Part shown: positions 25,980 to 35,318 of the stretch, piece by piece
Layout: every line of letters starts with the position of its first letter
Position numbering within the stretch: the stretch's first letter is position 1
From: Pseudothermotoga sp.
GTDB taxonomy: Bacteria > Thermotogota > Thermotogae > Thermotogales > DSM-5069
Direction: 5' to 3'
Assembly (NCBI GenBank): GCA_025060105.1
Contig: JANXCS010000005.1
Location: 89,137-153,136, forward strand
Length of the DNA stretch: 64,000 nt
The notes under the pieces: model-generated
Told to the model about the DNA's origin: nothing
Seen by the model: only the letters and a program-made list of their open reading frames with translations
The model's database searches: none
Made by a program: the position numbers and the translations under genes

Positions 25980-26194
25980 CAAGCAGCTTCTTCACTCTTT
26001 TCTTCTTTCTTTGTCTCACTCTTTCGATTGTCAGTAATGTAGAAGCCGCTACCCTTGAACACCACTGCAACTTTACTGACGGTACGTTTCATACCGGAAC
26101 CACAGTCACACAGCACCGTTGGATCTTCATTCATTCCATGGAATATTCTCTTTTCAGAACCGCACTTTTCACAAACATATCTGTAGAAGGGCAT
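25979..26194 (-). CDS. FmdB-family zinc-ribbon protein
   Basis: 71 aa. 'MPFYRYVCEKCGSEKRIFHGM' then CDCGSGMKRTVSKV: the two cysteine pairs of the FmdB/CxxC-CxxC-SSSS family, ending in a charged Lys/Glu tail. These are small putative regulators; the function is unknown. AGGAGGTGG precedes its ATG. First gene of the propionate-module string. Confidence 0.87.
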   Translation of the reverse strand: MPFYRYVCEKCGSEKRIFHGMNEDPTVLCDCGSGMKRTVSKVAVVFKGSGFYITDNRKSETKKEEKSEEAA

Positions 26195-26279
26195 CTGGGA
26201 CCACCTCCTGTTCCTACTCTTTTTGTGTCTCCGTATTTATTATGTTACCCAACCAGTTTTGCCGAATAGTTAATATTTC

Positions 26280-26723
26280 CTAAATGAGTATCAAACCAAA
26301 CTCGGCGTAAGCTTTCGCGAGACAGAGCATTTGACCCCAGCCGTATGCACACCCAAGAGCTATGGAAAACTCCTTTTCACCGTTCACCAAGACGGTGTCC
26401 TCTATTTTTAACCAGGTCCCATCGTTTCCGTCCGGGGTGAAGGTCATCTTTGCTCTCGATCTGAAACCATCTTCATACTCGTACCACCAGAACTCGAAAA
26501 CCTTGAGAGGTTCTATGAAGATCACCACCCCGCGATCTTCAACGATCTCTCCAGCTGTGATGCGTTTCCAACGTAACACCATCTTGCCTCCTTCGACGAG
26601 CTCGATGGTCATACCGTCGGTGAACCATGGATCCCATCCGTTGGGATTGACCAAGATCTGCCACAATTTTTCGACAGGAACTTTGAAATGCTCAACGAAC
26701 TGCATTCTTACTGGCTGAAGCAT
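26280..26723 (-). CDS. SRPBCC / AHSA1-type ligand-binding protein
   Basis: About 147 aa from ATG 26723 (ATG 26705, MQFVEHFKV, is also possible). A longer open frame to 27038 covers opposite-strand coding sequence and is rejected. The helix-grip fold is suggested by 'FVEHFKVPVEKLWQILVNPNGWDPWF', 'GEIVEDRGVVIFIEPLKVFEFWW' and a C-terminal amphipathic helix. AHSA1-like proteins bind hydrophobic ligands; the role here is unknown. No good ribosome binding site precedes either start. Confidence 0.78.
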   Translation of the reverse strand: MLQPVRMQFVEHFKVPVEKLWQILVNPNGWDPWFTDGMTIELVEGGKMVLRWKRITAGEIVEDRGVVIFIEPLKVFEFWWYEYEDGFRSRAKMTFTPDGNDGTWLKIEDTVLVNGEKEFSIALGCAYGWGQMLCLAKAYAEFGLILI

Positions 26724-26820
26724 TGTGAACACCAAACCAATTTTACAACATCTTCTCTTCAATGTGAGAAACCATTTTTTGCAATGTTTCAACGTTCCGG
26801 GACAAACATTCACCCAGGCT

Positions 26821-26829
26821 TGGTAAAAT
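26821..26829 (+). promoter_or_regulatory. Extended -10 promoter
   Basis: TGGTAAAAT, 19 bases before the GTG start at 26848, with GAGGTGAG between. No strong -35. It shares the TGGTAnAAT form seen at three other places in the window. Confidence 0.45.
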
Positions 26830-26847
26830 AAACGAGAGGTGAGAAAT

Positions 26848-27570
26848 GTGAATCTGCAAGTTCTCAAACTCCACACGGTTCTGGAACTTTGGTATGTTGT
26901 GATACCAATCTGTATTTTCATCGTGTTCGCTGCAAAGTATCTAGAGAACATCCTCATGCCTCTGTTGGGTTTTTTGCTTGGTACTTTCTTCGCTGCGCCA
27001 TTCTTCATCGAATGGATGGGAAAAGTTGAGTTTTTCAAAGAGTTACAGGAAAAGTTACTCCAAAGCTCGACAGCGCAGTTGATCTTCGCCTTGATAGTGG
27101 GTGTCTTATGCGGAGCGGTGCTGTACGGTATCTACAAGCTTTTCGTTTTCCTCGCAGGTTTCTCTGTAGCTGGCGCACTTGGTTACTACGCTGTTCGTTT
27201 GATCGTTCAAGGGAAAGACTTAGGCACAGTGGGTCAGTTCGATCTGAACTTTCTAGTTCCAATTGGTTGTGGTATTCTGCTGGGAACGATCTGCGGATTG
27301 ATCGCTGCAAGAAACAGTAGTAAGGTTCTTGCACTGATTTCTATGATCGTTGCGAGTGGTCTTTTGGCATTCTCCATTGTTGGTTGGGTTTATGTATGGA
27401 TCAATAGAAGCCCGGTGGATCAAGTCCTCAAGATCTTCGAAGATCGCTTGTTGGTTTTTTCTTTAACGATCCTTTGGCTAGTCGTGCTGGGTCTTGCGAT
27501 CAGTTTCAACTTCAGAAGGAGGGTCAAGCAGACCCTCTCATCGAACAAGAGCGGCAGAATCAATCAGTGA
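26848..27570 (+). CDS. Multi-pass membrane protein, DUF4203/TMEM198-like
   Basis: 240 aa. About seven hydrophobic segments, with Gly-rich 'LMPLLGFLLGTFFAAPFF', 'IFALIVGVLCGAVLYGIYKLFVFLAGFSVAGALGYY' and 'FLVPIGCGILLGTICGLIAARNSSKVLAL'. The glycine-rich paired helices resemble TMEM198/DUF4203 proteins; this is weak pattern recognition. GTG 26848 is chosen over GTG 26839, which lies in the ribosome binding site. It overlaps the convergent thioredoxin-like gene by 11 bases. Confidence 0.7.
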   Translation: MNLQVLKLHTVLELWYVVIPICIFIVFAAKYLENILMPLLGFLLGTFFAAPFFIEWMGKVEFFKELQEKLLQSSTAQLIFALIVGVLCGAVLYGIYKLFVFLAGFSVAGALGYYAVRLIVQGKDLGTVGQFDLNFLVPIGCGILLGTICGLIAARNSSKVLALISMIVASGLLAFSIVGWVYVWINRSPVDQVLKIFEDRLLVFSLTILWLVVLGLAISFNFRRRVKQTLSSNKSGRINQ

Positions 27571-28225
27571 TCAAGAGCACGCGATAAACACCACGATCGA
27601 TGAGTTTAAGCGCTATTTGTTCACTTTCAGTGATATGCACTTTGAAAATGTCTGGCTTTTCAGGAACATGATCGACGAGCAATGAATTCGGATCATTACT
27701 CAATACGAAATCTGCATCCTGTCTCGTCACCTTCAGAAGCTTTTTCTCACCGGTAAAATCGTCTTTCTTCTTTGTGTACTGAGAGAAATCTTCTTTGATT
27801 TCTTGATAAACGTATCTCAGAACTTGTGCGAAGGTGCTCGCTGGTGCGTATCCTGGAAGATACACCAAGGGGCTCGCTTCACTGCTGAAGAACCACGTGG
27901 TTGGTACACCACTTATTCTGAAGTAATCGAACAGTTGTGCGTAAGATTTCTTTTCACCGAAAGCACTCGTGACTTTCTTCGTATCGTACATAGCTTCAAC
28001 GAAGATGTAATTCGCCATGATGAGCTGTTTGACAGTTTTATCGGTGAGAGTTTCGTTTTTTAGCTTCACACAGTAAGGACACGTTTGTGTTGTAAAAACG
28101 ATGGCGAGTTTTTTCTGCTCGATCCTTGCAAGTTTCACTGCTACGTCTACATCGTTCAATAAAACACTTTGTGCGAAACTCAGTGTAACGAACCCGATGA
28201 GCATGATCAAAAACAATCTCTTCAT
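27560..28225 (-). CDS. Exported thioredoxin-fold protein (CPYC)
   Basis: 221 aa. Signal peptide (KRLFLIMLIGFVTLSFAQS), then a thioredoxin-like domain with the active site FTTQTCPYCVKLKNE and the cis-Pro region GVPTTWFFS. The C-terminal ~60 residues (from about 155) are an extension I do not recognise. Probably a periplasmic thiol reductant fed by the CcdA protein encoded 13 bases upstream. Confidence 0.88.
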   Translation of the reverse strand: MKRLFLIMLIGFVTLSFAQSVLLNDVDVAVKLARIEQKKLAIVFTTQTCPYCVKLKNETLTDKTVKQLIMANYIFVEAMYDTKKVTSAFGEKKSYAQLFDYFRISGVPTTWFFSSEASPLVYLPGYAPASTFAQVLRYVYQEIKEDFSQYTKKKDDFTGEKKLLKVTRQDADFVLSNDPNSLLVDHVPEKPDIFKVHITESEQIALKLIDRGVYRVLLITD

Positions 28226-28238
28226 TTAACCACTCCTC

Positions 28239-28889
28239 TCAAACGAAAACTTTTCCAACGATTATTAAAAATCCCACAATGAAAAGCAAGGCGGATGTTC
28301 CATATTTTAGGACCTTCTCCCAAGTTGGTGTTTTAAAACTGACTTTGGTGAACAGCTTTGAGACAACGCCTCCCATCGTCAAAAAAGGTACAGAGATACC
28401 GAGAGAGTATACAAACAAAAGCGTTGCACCTTTCAGAGTACTACCCTTGGTCGCGGCGATGGCTAGGATCGATGCGAGCACAGGGCTTGCACATGGAATC
28501 CACACGAGTCCCACCCCAAAGCCTATACCAATCCCAGAAAGGATACCGCCGAGTTTGAATTTGGTGAGTTTCACAGATTTTGGTTTGAAGAGCTGGATCT
28601 GAAACAAAAATAAGATTGCCATAGCTATGATGATGGAACCTGAAATGTAACGGAGTAAGTTTTTGTCTAGAAAACCTCCAAACATACCAGAGATCGCTCC
28701 GAGCACAGAAAAGGTGATGGAAAGTCCTATGAAGAATCCAACAATCCTTAGGAAGGCTCGTACACCTTTTTCGTACAACAGCAATGCGATGAATGATGGT
28801 AATAAAGGTAAAGCACAAGGGCTGAGAAAAGAAATAACTCCGTGTAAAAGTGCGGTGAGAAAATCCACGTTGGTTATCGTGATGGCCAT
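28239..28889 (-). CDS. ccdA: CcdA-type thiol-disulfide membrane transporter
   Basis: 216 aa, six predicted membrane helices. The two redox cysteines are in FLSPCALPLLPSF and WIPCASPVLASILA, as in CcdA/DsbD-beta. It passes electrons from cytoplasmic thioredoxin to exported thioredoxin-fold proteins such as the downstream gene product. ATG 28889 has GGAGGGA upstream. Confidence 0.93.
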   Translation of the reverse strand: MAITITNVDFLTALLHGVISFLSPCALPLLPSFIALLLYEKGVRAFLRIVGFFIGLSITFSVLGAISGMFGGFLDKNLLRYISGSIIIAMAILFLFQIQLFKPKSVKLTKFKLGGILSGIGIGFGVGLVWIPCASPVLASILAIAATKGSTLKGATLLFVYSLGISVPFLTMGGVVSKLFTKVSFKTPTWEKVLKYGTSALLFIVGFLIIVGKVFV

Positions 28890-28932
28890 CGGAAAATCCC
28901 TCCAATAATTCTGACTTATTTGATCGGAAATT

Positions 28933-28941
28933 ATTATACCA
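28933..28941 (-). promoter_or_regulatory. Extended -10 promoter of ccdA operon
   Basis: On the minus strand TGGTATAAT (28941-28933), a perfect TATAAT with an upstream TGn. It lies 44 bases before the ccdA ATG. The -35 region is poor. Confidence 0.6.
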
Positions 28942-29020
28942 CAACAGTTGATCCTCTGTGTAGGTTCAGCTGTTGTAAAATTCGAATTGAACGGTTGAAA
29001 ACTACTTACGGAGGGTTATT

Positions 29021-31051
29021 ATGAAAAAGACGTTGATTTCGTGTTTGCTGTTGGTTATAGTGTTGTGCTTCTGTGAACAGGTCAAATTCGTCAGCGGAGA
29101 TTTTTATCCACCCTTCATTTACAGAAATGAGCGTGGAGAAGCTGTGGGCATCTCGATCGAAATTTTAAAGGCAATTGAAAAAGTTTCCGATCTGCGATTC
29201 AACGTTGAACTGATGCCCTTCTCAAAGGCATTAGAACTCGTCAAAAACGGTGAAGCAGATATGATCAATCTCATCTTCAGAACGCCCGAGCGGGAAAAGT
29301 TGTTTCTCTTCTCCAAACCTGTTCTACAAGTTCAAAGTCTAGTTTGGTTCAGAAAGGATCTGAACTTGAAAGATTTCAAAGATCTGACAGCCCACATCGT
29401 GGGAGTGATCGAGGGAGATGCGAACGAGCAGTTGTTGAGATCGAAGAATCCGAACACAGTTTTCAAACGCTTCACTGATTTTGAACAACTCATCCAAGCT
29501 GTTAAAGAAAGACAAATCGATGTGTTCATCATGGAAGATCTCACAGCCGGTTATTATCTAGTCAAGCACGATCTGTATCATCTGTTCGATAGATTGCCCC
29601 CCATCTCTTCACAGTGGACTCATTTTGCGTTTTCATCCAACAGGTCGGATCTGATGGAAAAAGTGAACGGTGCATTGGAGCGATTGTCCAAAAGTGAGTT
29701 TCAGAGGATCGTTGAACTTTTCATCAAACCAAGGTTCATTTTTCCAAGGTGGCTCTTTCACATTTTGTTGTACGGTGGGATAGGCGTTTTTTTAGCCGTC
29801 TTCATCCTCACTCTCATCAACAAACGCTTGGCGTATCTGGTGGCTCAGCGCACGCAAGAGATCAGGAAAAAGAATGAAGAATTGCAGACAGCTTACGAAG
29901 AACTCGATGCTTTCAATCAGCAACTCAGAGCCACCAACGAAGAACTCGAAGCGATGAATCAAGAACTGATGAATCTCAACAAAAGACTCGAAGATAAAAC
30001 GCTTGAAGCTGAGAAATTTCATAGTGCCTTTCAAACCGTTCTCGATGTTGCGAACAAGATCACTTTCGAAACCATTCAAGAGAAAGATTTTTTGATAACG
30101 TTGCTTAGAGTGTTCAAGTATTATTTGCCAGAACCTGCTTGTGTTGGCGTTGCGCTGAGATCGAGTGAAGCAGGTAAAACGTTGTTCAGCCTGCTCAAAG
30201 GTGAAAAGAGCATTATCGACAGGGTGGAGAAAATCTATGACTTCGATTCTGAAGAAAGTTTCAACGAAGTTTTAAAAACCGCACAGCAACTCTGCGGAGA
30301 AGATCTGAACACTGAAGTTAAGTTTTTACCCATAAAGTCTCAGGAAGTCCCTCATGGGGTGTTTTTCTTTGCGTGTGAACAGATCAATAGGTATCAGGAA
30401 GAGTACCTCAAAAAGTTCGCTGTGCTCATAGCCACACTTCTTTCTTTGAGGAGTTATGTTAGAGAGCAAGGCATCTTTCAAAGAAGACTTCTGGGAGTAG
30501 TCGTCAAAGCGCTCGAATACTACGATTATTACACTAGGGGTCATTCGGAGAACGTGGCTCGTTATGCGAGTTTGTTGGCAGAAAAGTTGAGTCTCGATAA
30601 AGCTTCGATCAGGCGTGTTTTCTGGGCGGGAATGGTTCATGATGTCGGAAAGATCTTCGTTCCACAGCACATACTGAACAAAAACGGTTTTCTTACGGCC
30701 GAGGAATACGAATTTGTAAAAATACATCCAGTGAAGAGTTTCGAACTGCTCGTCGAGGCAGGGCTCGAGGAGATAGCCAGGATCACCAAACATCATCACG
30801 AGCGCTTCGATGGAAAGGGTTATCCAGATGGTTTGCGCGCCGAGGATATACCGTTCGAATCGAGATTGCTCTGCCTTGTTGATGCTTTCGATGCTATGAC
30901 TACCGACAGGCCTTACAAGAAGGGTTTAAACTTGGAAGAAGCTATAGTTGAGATCGAGCGTTGTAGTGGTTCACAATTCGATCCGCAACTGGCAAAAGTT
31001 TTCACAGACATGCTCAAAGAGAAGCCTGAATTGTTCACAAAAAGAGGGTGA
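29021..31051 (+). CDS. Hybrid receptor: periplasmic SBP3 domain, membrane helix, coiled coil, HD-GYP
   Basis: 676 aa. Signal peptide, then a family-3 amino-acid-binding-like domain (about 22-235, '[29 protein letters not shown]'). One membrane helix follows near 245-265, then a coiled coil (270-340, repeated [15 protein letters not shown]), a GAF-like region (about 345-490) and a C-terminal HD-GYP domain (about 500-670) with [32 protein letters not shown] and [15 protein letters not shown] and GYP motifs are intact, so it probably hydrolyses cyclic-di-GMP in response to an extracellular ligand. ATG 29021 is preceded by ACGGAGGG. Followed by kal with a short overlap of frames. Confidence 0.92.
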   Translation: MKKTLISCLLLVIVLCFCEQVKFVSGDFYPPFIYRNERGEAVGISIEILKAIEKVSDLRFNVELMPFSKALELVKNGEADMINLIFRTPEREKLFLFSKPVLQVQSLVWFRKDLNLKDFKDLTAHIVGVIEGDANEQLLRSKNPNTVFKRFTDFEQLIQAVKERQIDVFIMEDLTAGYYLVKHDLYHLFDRLPPISSQWTHFAFSSNRSDLMEKVNGALERLSKSEFQRIVELFIKPRFIFPRWLFHILLYGGIGVFLAVFILTLINKRLAYLVAQRTQEIRKKNEELQTAYEELDAFNQQLRATNEELEAMNQELMNLNKRLEDKTLEAEKFHSAFQTVLDVANKITFETIQEKDFLITLLRVFKYYLPEPACVGVALRSSEAGKTLFSLLKGEKSIIDRVEKIYDFDSEESFNEVLKTAQQLCGEDLNTEVKFLPIKSQEVPHGVFFFACEQINRYQEEYLKKFAVLIATLLSLRSYVREQGIFQRRLLGVVVKALEYYDYYTRGHSENVARYASLLAEKLSLDKASIRRVFWAGMVHDVGKIFVPQHILNKNGFLTAEEYEFVKIHPVKSFELLVEAGLEEIARITKHHHERFDGKGYPDGLRAEDIPFESRLLCLVDAFDAMTTDRPYKKGLNLEEAIVEIERCSGSQFDPQLAKVFTDMLKEKPELFTKRG

Positions 31052-31056
31052 TTTTT

Positions 31057-31446
31057 GTGAAAGCTATGTTGAGAGTTAGAATGAGTGAACACGATGCTCA
31101 TTACGCTGGTGGACTGGTCGATGGTGCACGCATTCTCCAGCTCATTGGGGACGCTGCGACAGAACTTCTGATAAGGCACGATGGGGATGAAGGATTACTC
31201 AGAGCGTATGAAACTGTGGAGTTTCTCAAACCTGTCTTCGCTGGAGACTTTTTGGAAGTGTACGGTGAGATAGTAGAAGTTGGTAATACCTCTAGGAAGA
31301 TGAAGTTCGAAGTTTACAAAGTGATCACGAACGCTCGAATTGCAGAACAACCTTCTGCGTGCGACGTACTCGATCCACCACAGTTGGTGGCACGTGCCAG
31401 TGCTGTTTGTGTTGTTCCTAAGGAAAGACAGAGGAGGTCCAGATGA
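31057..31446 (+). CDS. kal: 3-aminobutyryl-CoA ammonia-lyase (hotdog fold)
   Basis: 129 aa. The sequence follows the Kal family of lysine fermentation closely: [77 protein letters not shown], and the C-terminal [10 protein letters not shown]. It removes ammonia from 3-aminobutyryl-CoA to give crotonyl-CoA. GTG 31057 gives the family N-terminus; GTG 31048 overlaps the previous stop. Its 3' end overlaps kce in an ATGA, giving the kal-kce pair. Confidence 0.9.
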   Translation: MKAMLRVRMSEHDAHYAGGLVDGARILQLIGDAATELLIRHDGDEGLLRAYETVEFLKPVFAGDFLEVYGEIVEVGNTSRKMKFEVYKVITNARIAEQPSACDVLDPPQLVARASAVCVVPKERQRRSR

Positions 31447-32273
31447 TGGATAAGTTAATCATAACGGTTGCGGTGTGTGGGGCGGAAGTGACTAGGAACG
31501 ATACACCTTATATCCCAATCACCCCAGAAGAGATAGCTCAGCAGACGTATGAATCTTACCTTGCTGGCGCTTCGATCGTGCACCTGCACGTGAGGGATGA
31601 GAATGGTAATCCCACTCAAGATCCTAGAATATTCAAAAAAACTGTAAGTTTGATCAGAGAGAAATGTCCGGATATGATCATCCAAGTTTCCACGGGTGGG
31701 GCAGTTTGGATGACACCTGAGGAGAGACTGCAATCGCTCGAAGCCGATCCAGACATGGCAACTTTGACCACGGGAACCGTGAACTTCGGAAACGATGTAT
31801 TTTTCAACAGTATGCCAATGATAGAGAAATTCGCATCGATCATGAAAGAAAAGGGTATCATGCCTGAGTTTGAATGTTTCGATGTGGGGCACATAAACAA
31901 CGCAATGACTTTGGTGAAGAAAGGACTCGTGCAGGGCCATCTTCATTTTGATTTCGTCATGGGAGTGCCGGGTGGTATAGCGGCGAACGCGAGGAACCTC
32001 GTTACGATGGTGGATAGCATTCCTCCAGGTTCAACGTGGTCTGTGGCAGGTGTAGGTAGACACGAATTCAGCATGGCCGTGATGGCCATCGTGATGGGTG
32101 GTCACGTGAGAGTGGGATTAGAGGATAACATATACATCGAAAAGGGGGTGCTTGCAAAATCCAATGCCGAGCTCGTTGAAAAAGTGGTGAGATTGGCTAA
32201 AGAATTGGGCAGGCCGATTGCCACGGCCAAAGAGGCCAGACAAATTTTGCGTTTGGAGGAGAGAAACAGATGA
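31443..32273 (+). CDS. kce: 3-keto-5-aminohexanoate cleavage enzyme (BKACE family)
   Basis: 276 aa. Zn-dependent enzyme that condenses 3-keto-5-aminohexanoate with acetyl-CoA to give acetoacetate and 3-aminobutyryl-CoA, the substrate of Kal. Visible: [31 protein letters not shown] (HxH metal ligands), [68 protein letters not shown]. The Kal neighbour supports the lysine-fermentation role over other BKACE reactions. Upstream pathway genes (aminomutases, dehydrogenase) are not in this window. Confidence 0.92.
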   Translation: MMDKLIITVAVCGAEVTRNDTPYIPITPEEIAQQTYESYLAGASIVHLHVRDENGNPTQDPRIFKKTVSLIREKCPDMIIQVSTGGAVWMTPEERLQSLEADPDMATLTTGTVNFGNDVFFNSMPMIEKFASIMKEKGIMPEFECFDVGHINNAMTLVKKGLVQGHLHFDFVMGVPGGIAANARNLVTMVDSIPPGSTWSVAGVGRHEFSMAVMAIVMGGHVRVGLEDNIYIEKGVLAKSNAELVEKVVRLAKELGRPIATAKEARQILRLEERNR

Positions 32274-33784
32274 AGGTACTCATATTGGACTACGGTTCTC
32301 AATACACTCAACTCATCGCTCGCGTTGTGAGAGAGTTGGGATACTACAGTCAAGTGGTGCAAGTTGATGAGGATGTGGACCTATCGGATGTGGGTGCACT
32401 GGTTTTATCCGGAGGACCGGCGAGTGTGTACGAACCGGGCGCACCAAAACTTCCCGTGTGGTTCGACAACTATCGCGGAAAGGTGCTCGGTATATGCTAT
32501 GGTATGCAACTGATCGTCCACGAAATGGGGGGAAAAGTTGAGCCTGGAGAATTGGCTGAGTACGGTAGGACTGAAATCAAGATAGTGAGAGATGATCCCA
32601 TCTTCGATGGTATCGATCGAGAAACCGTTGTTTGGATGAGCCATTCAGACGTGGTACAGTTCTTACCTTCGAATTTCCATGTTACTGCCCTGTCTAAGAA
32701 CAACATGATAGTGGCTGCCAGCGATTCCAACAGATTCTGGTTGCTTCAGTTTCATCCAGAGGTCAGGCACACGATTTTTGGCAGACAGATGCTGGAGAAT
32801 TTTTTGAGCAAGATCTGTCAGTTAAAACCGAATTGGAATTTGGAAGACTTCATAGTGAGAAAGATCGAGGAGCTGAAGAATGAACTTTCTGATAAAAGAG
32901 TGATCGCAGCCCTTTCGGGCGGTGTAGATTCCTCTGTTGCTTGTGTTTTGGTACACAAAGCGATCGGGAACAATTTGAAGTGCGTTTTCGTTGATCACGG
33001 TCTATTGAGAAAGAATGAAGAGGAAGAAGTGATGAGAGTCTTCAAAAATATGCTCGGGCTCAACGTTGTGAAGATAGATGCTCGAGAGAGGTTCCTGCAG
33101 AGGTTGAAGGGAGTGAGCGATCCGGAGAGGAAGAGAAAAATCATAGGTGAAGAGTTCATAAGAGTTTTCGAAGAAGAGGCTAGGAGCTATGATGCCACAC
33201 ATTTGGTGCAGGGAACCATTTATTCGGACGTGATTGAGAGCGCCAAATCTGGTAAAAAAACCGCGGCTATAAAAAGTCACCACAACGTTGGGGGACTGCC
33301 CGAGAAGATGGACTTGAAGATCGTAGAACCTCTGAGGAATCTTTTCAAGGACGAAGTCAGACTCGTCGGAGAGATGTTGGGCATCCCGCGTAACGTAATT
33401 CACAGACATCCATTTCCAGGTCCAGGTCTTGCAGTACGGGTGATCGGTGAGGTGAATGAGGAAAAGTTGAATTTGCTCAGAGAGGCAGACAGTTTGTTGA
33501 TCGAAACATTGAAAGAAACAGGGTGGTATGAAAAAACTTGGCAAGCCTTCGCTGTGTTGTTGCCAGTGAGATCTGTCGGCGTGAGGGGGGATAGGAGAGC
33601 GTACGATTACGTACTCGCGATAAGATGCGTCGATAGCGTCGAAGGTATGACGGCGGATTGGTCAAGGTTGCCACACGATGTGTTAGACTTGATATCGCGC
33701 AGAATTCTCAACAGTGTCAAAGGAATCGGGAGGGTAGTGTACGACATCAGCTCAAAGCCACCCGCGACCATCGAATGGGAATAG
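32270..33784 (+). CDS. guaA: GMP synthase (glutamine-hydrolysing)
   Basis: 504 aa. The class I glutamine amidotransferase domain has LDYGSQYTQLIARVVRELG, GICYGMQL (nucleophile Cys near residue 79) and LQFHPEVRHT (His/Glu). The ATP-pyrophosphatase domain starts with AALSGGVDSSVA near residue 210. The C-terminal dimerisation domain ends PPATIEWE, the universal GuaA tail. It converts XMP to GMP. ATG overlaps the kce stop. Confidence 0.97.
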   Translation: MKVLILDYGSQYTQLIARVVRELGYYSQVVQVDEDVDLSDVGALVLSGGPASVYEPGAPKLPVWFDNYRGKVLGICYGMQLIVHEMGGKVEPGELAEYGRTEIKIVRDDPIFDGIDRETVVWMSHSDVVQFLPSNFHVTALSKNNMIVAASDSNRFWLLQFHPEVRHTIFGRQMLENFLSKICQLKPNWNLEDFIVRKIEELKNELSDKRVIAALSGGVDSSVACVLVHKAIGNNLKCVFVDHGLLRKNEEEEVMRVFKNMLGLNVVKIDARERFLQRLKGVSDPERKRKIIGEEFIRVFEEEARSYDATHLVQGTIYSDVIESAKSGKKTAAIKSHHNVGGLPEKMDLKIVEPLRNLFKDEVRLVGEMLGIPRNVIHRHPFPGPGLAVRVIGEVNEEKLNLLREADSLLIETLKETGWYEKTWQAFAVLLPVRSVGVRGDRRAYDYVLAIRCVDSVEGMTADWSRLPHDVLDLISRRILNSVKGIGRVVYDISSKPPATIEWE

Positions 33785-33785
33785 A

Positions 33786-34928
33786 CTGAGTCTCTATTTT
33801 GCTTCTTTTATCAAAAATTTTGGTGTTTTGAATTACGATATGCTGCTTCAGCTGAGGATGAGGGAGCTGTCAATAGATCTATTCTCCATTGGATTGCTCT
33901 CCACCATCAACAGCGCCGTTGGAAGCTTGGCAACACCTTTCTGGGGTGCCCTGAGCGACGAGGCCAAAAGTAGGAAAAGAGTTCTTCTCATCGCCATCAC
34001 GATTTCCATGTTTTTCTTGCCTTTCTATGTCTTCGCCAAAACGGCGAACCATTTTTTCTTGATAGCAGCGGTGTTCACTTTCTTTTCTAGCGCCTTTGAT
34101 CCTATAGCCACAGCCATTTTTGTTGAATCTTCGCGCTTGAGTAGTAATGTTGTGCTGAGCATCATGAACGCGGTGAACTCTTTTGGGATGGGCTTAGGCA
34201 GATTGGTCATATCACCTCTGTTGAACGTTTTGCCGGTTGTGTGGGTCATGCTCGTTCTTTATTTTGTTTCACTCAGCGTGCTTTATTTCATCAAAGTTGC
34301 TCCAGCTGCTCCACACTTGAGGTACGAAATACAAAGGACGAACCTTCAAAGAGTTTTTTCTGCGATCACTTCTAAAAACGTCCTCAAAAAGAAAAATCTC
34401 TGGGCGATGTACCTTGGTTCTTTTTTGAGACAGCTTGGTATAGGTGGCACATTTGCCCTGATAGCAGTTTATTTAGTAGAGGATGTGGGATTGAGCAAAT
34501 CAGAAACTATCTTACTCGCAGCTTCGAATCCTTTCATGCAAATCCCATCGCATTTTCTAGCAGGCTGGCTGATCAACAAAGTGGCGAGTAAACACATAGC
34601 TTCATTCGGCATGCTCGCATCTGGCCTGGGCGCATTGCTCTTCGTTCCAGCCGATTCAAAGTTGACAGTGCTGTTGGCTTACGTGGTGTCTGGCTTTGGC
34701 TTTGGTACTTTCATCAACGGTGCCACAGATTTTGTCGCGAAAAACGTACCAGCCAACAGGAAAGCAGAATTTTTGGGATTGTTGACCTCCGTTAGATCCT
34801 TCGGCAGCCTGTTCGGCCCGCTCATCGCTGGATGGTTGGCGAGTGTTTCTTTTAAATTGGTTTTCATTCTTATGGGAGCCATCATGATAGCAGGCGCATT
34901 GATAACAGCGATCTATTGTCAGCGCTGA
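33786..34928 (+). CDS. Major facilitator superfamily transporter, apparent CTG start
   Basis: About 380 aa, 12 predicted helices. MFS landmarks: 'FWGALSDEAKSRKRVLLIAI' (loop 2-3 signature) and 'SGFGFGTFINGATDFVAKN' near helix 10. The first ATG/GTG/TTG in frame is TTG 33828, which removes most of helix 1. The frame is open back to a stop at 33735, with CTG 33786 the only near-canonical start that restores helix 1 (SLYFASFIKNFGVLNYDM...). GGGA lies 5 bases before it, 1 base after the guaA stop. Substrate unknown. Its 3' end overlaps the convergent hypothetical gene by 10 bases. Confidence 0.8.
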   Translation: MSLYFASFIKNFGVLNYDMLLQLRMRELSIDLFSIGLLSTINSAVGSLATPFWGALSDEAKSRKRVLLIAITISMFFLPFYVFAKTANHFFLIAAVFTFFSSAFDPIATAIFVESSRLSSNVVLSIMNAVNSFGMGLGRLVISPLLNVLPVVWVMLVLYFVSLSVLYFIKVAPAAPHLRYEIQRTNLQRVFSAITSKNVLKKKNLWAMYLGSFLRQLGIGGTFALIAVYLVEDVGLSKSETILLAASNPFMQIPSHFLAGWLINKVASKHIASFGMLASGLGALLFVPADSKLTVLLAYVVSGFGFGTFINGATDFVAKNVPANRKAEFLGLLTSVRSFGSLFGPLIAGWLASVSFKLVFILMGAIMIAGALITAIYCQR

Positions 34929-35305
34929 TCTGGCCTCTCTTGTAATCTGAACATGTCCGTTCTTTCAGCGTTGGCGAGCAGAGATTTCCTCCTATGCACG
35001 GCATTCAAAGCCATCCTCTTGAGGATTGCGGGCAGATCACTCTTTGTGAGCACCTCTTGACCCAAGATGCGTTCAAGTTCAGACGAGAGCTTGTAACCAT
35101 TTTCATTTTCAGGTTCAAAATAAATTCGGTCTGAAAGGTCCTTTGTGATCTGAGGGTTCACCTTGTTCAAGAGCTTGATGGCAAATTCAATAAAAACATC
35201 TCCTGTTTCCTCTGGTCTTTTCACGGCGGAGAGTCTCTCTCGATAGGCACTCTCAAGTTCTTTTTCAAACTTCACAAAAGATAGCACCTTCTCACCTTTC
35301 TTCAT
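34919..35305 (-). CDS. Conserved-looking protein of unknown function
   Basis: 128 aa from ATG 35305, which follows GAGGAGGTG; a longer frame exists but lacks this site. Soluble, helical and highly charged ('SFVKFEKELESAYRERLSAVKR', 'KDLSDRIYFEPENENGYKLSSELERIL', 'ILKRMALNAVHRRKSLLANAERTDMF'). I do not recognise it. Last gene of the long minus-strand string, 13 bases after rsmE. Confidence 0.7.
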   Translation of the reverse strand: MKKGEKVLSFVKFEKELESAYRERLSAVKRPEETGDVFIEFAIKLLNKVNPQITKDLSDRIYFEPENENGYKLSSELERILGQEVLTKSDLPAILKRMALNAVHRRKSLLANAERTDMFRLQERPDQR

Positions 35306-35318
35306 GACTTTCACCTCC

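Noticed and set aside
26724..27038. N-terminal extension of the SRPBCC gene
   Set aside because: It is the reverse of the membrane-protein gene and its promoter; basic and Cys-rich composition is unlike the domain, and internal ATGs give the natural N-terminus.
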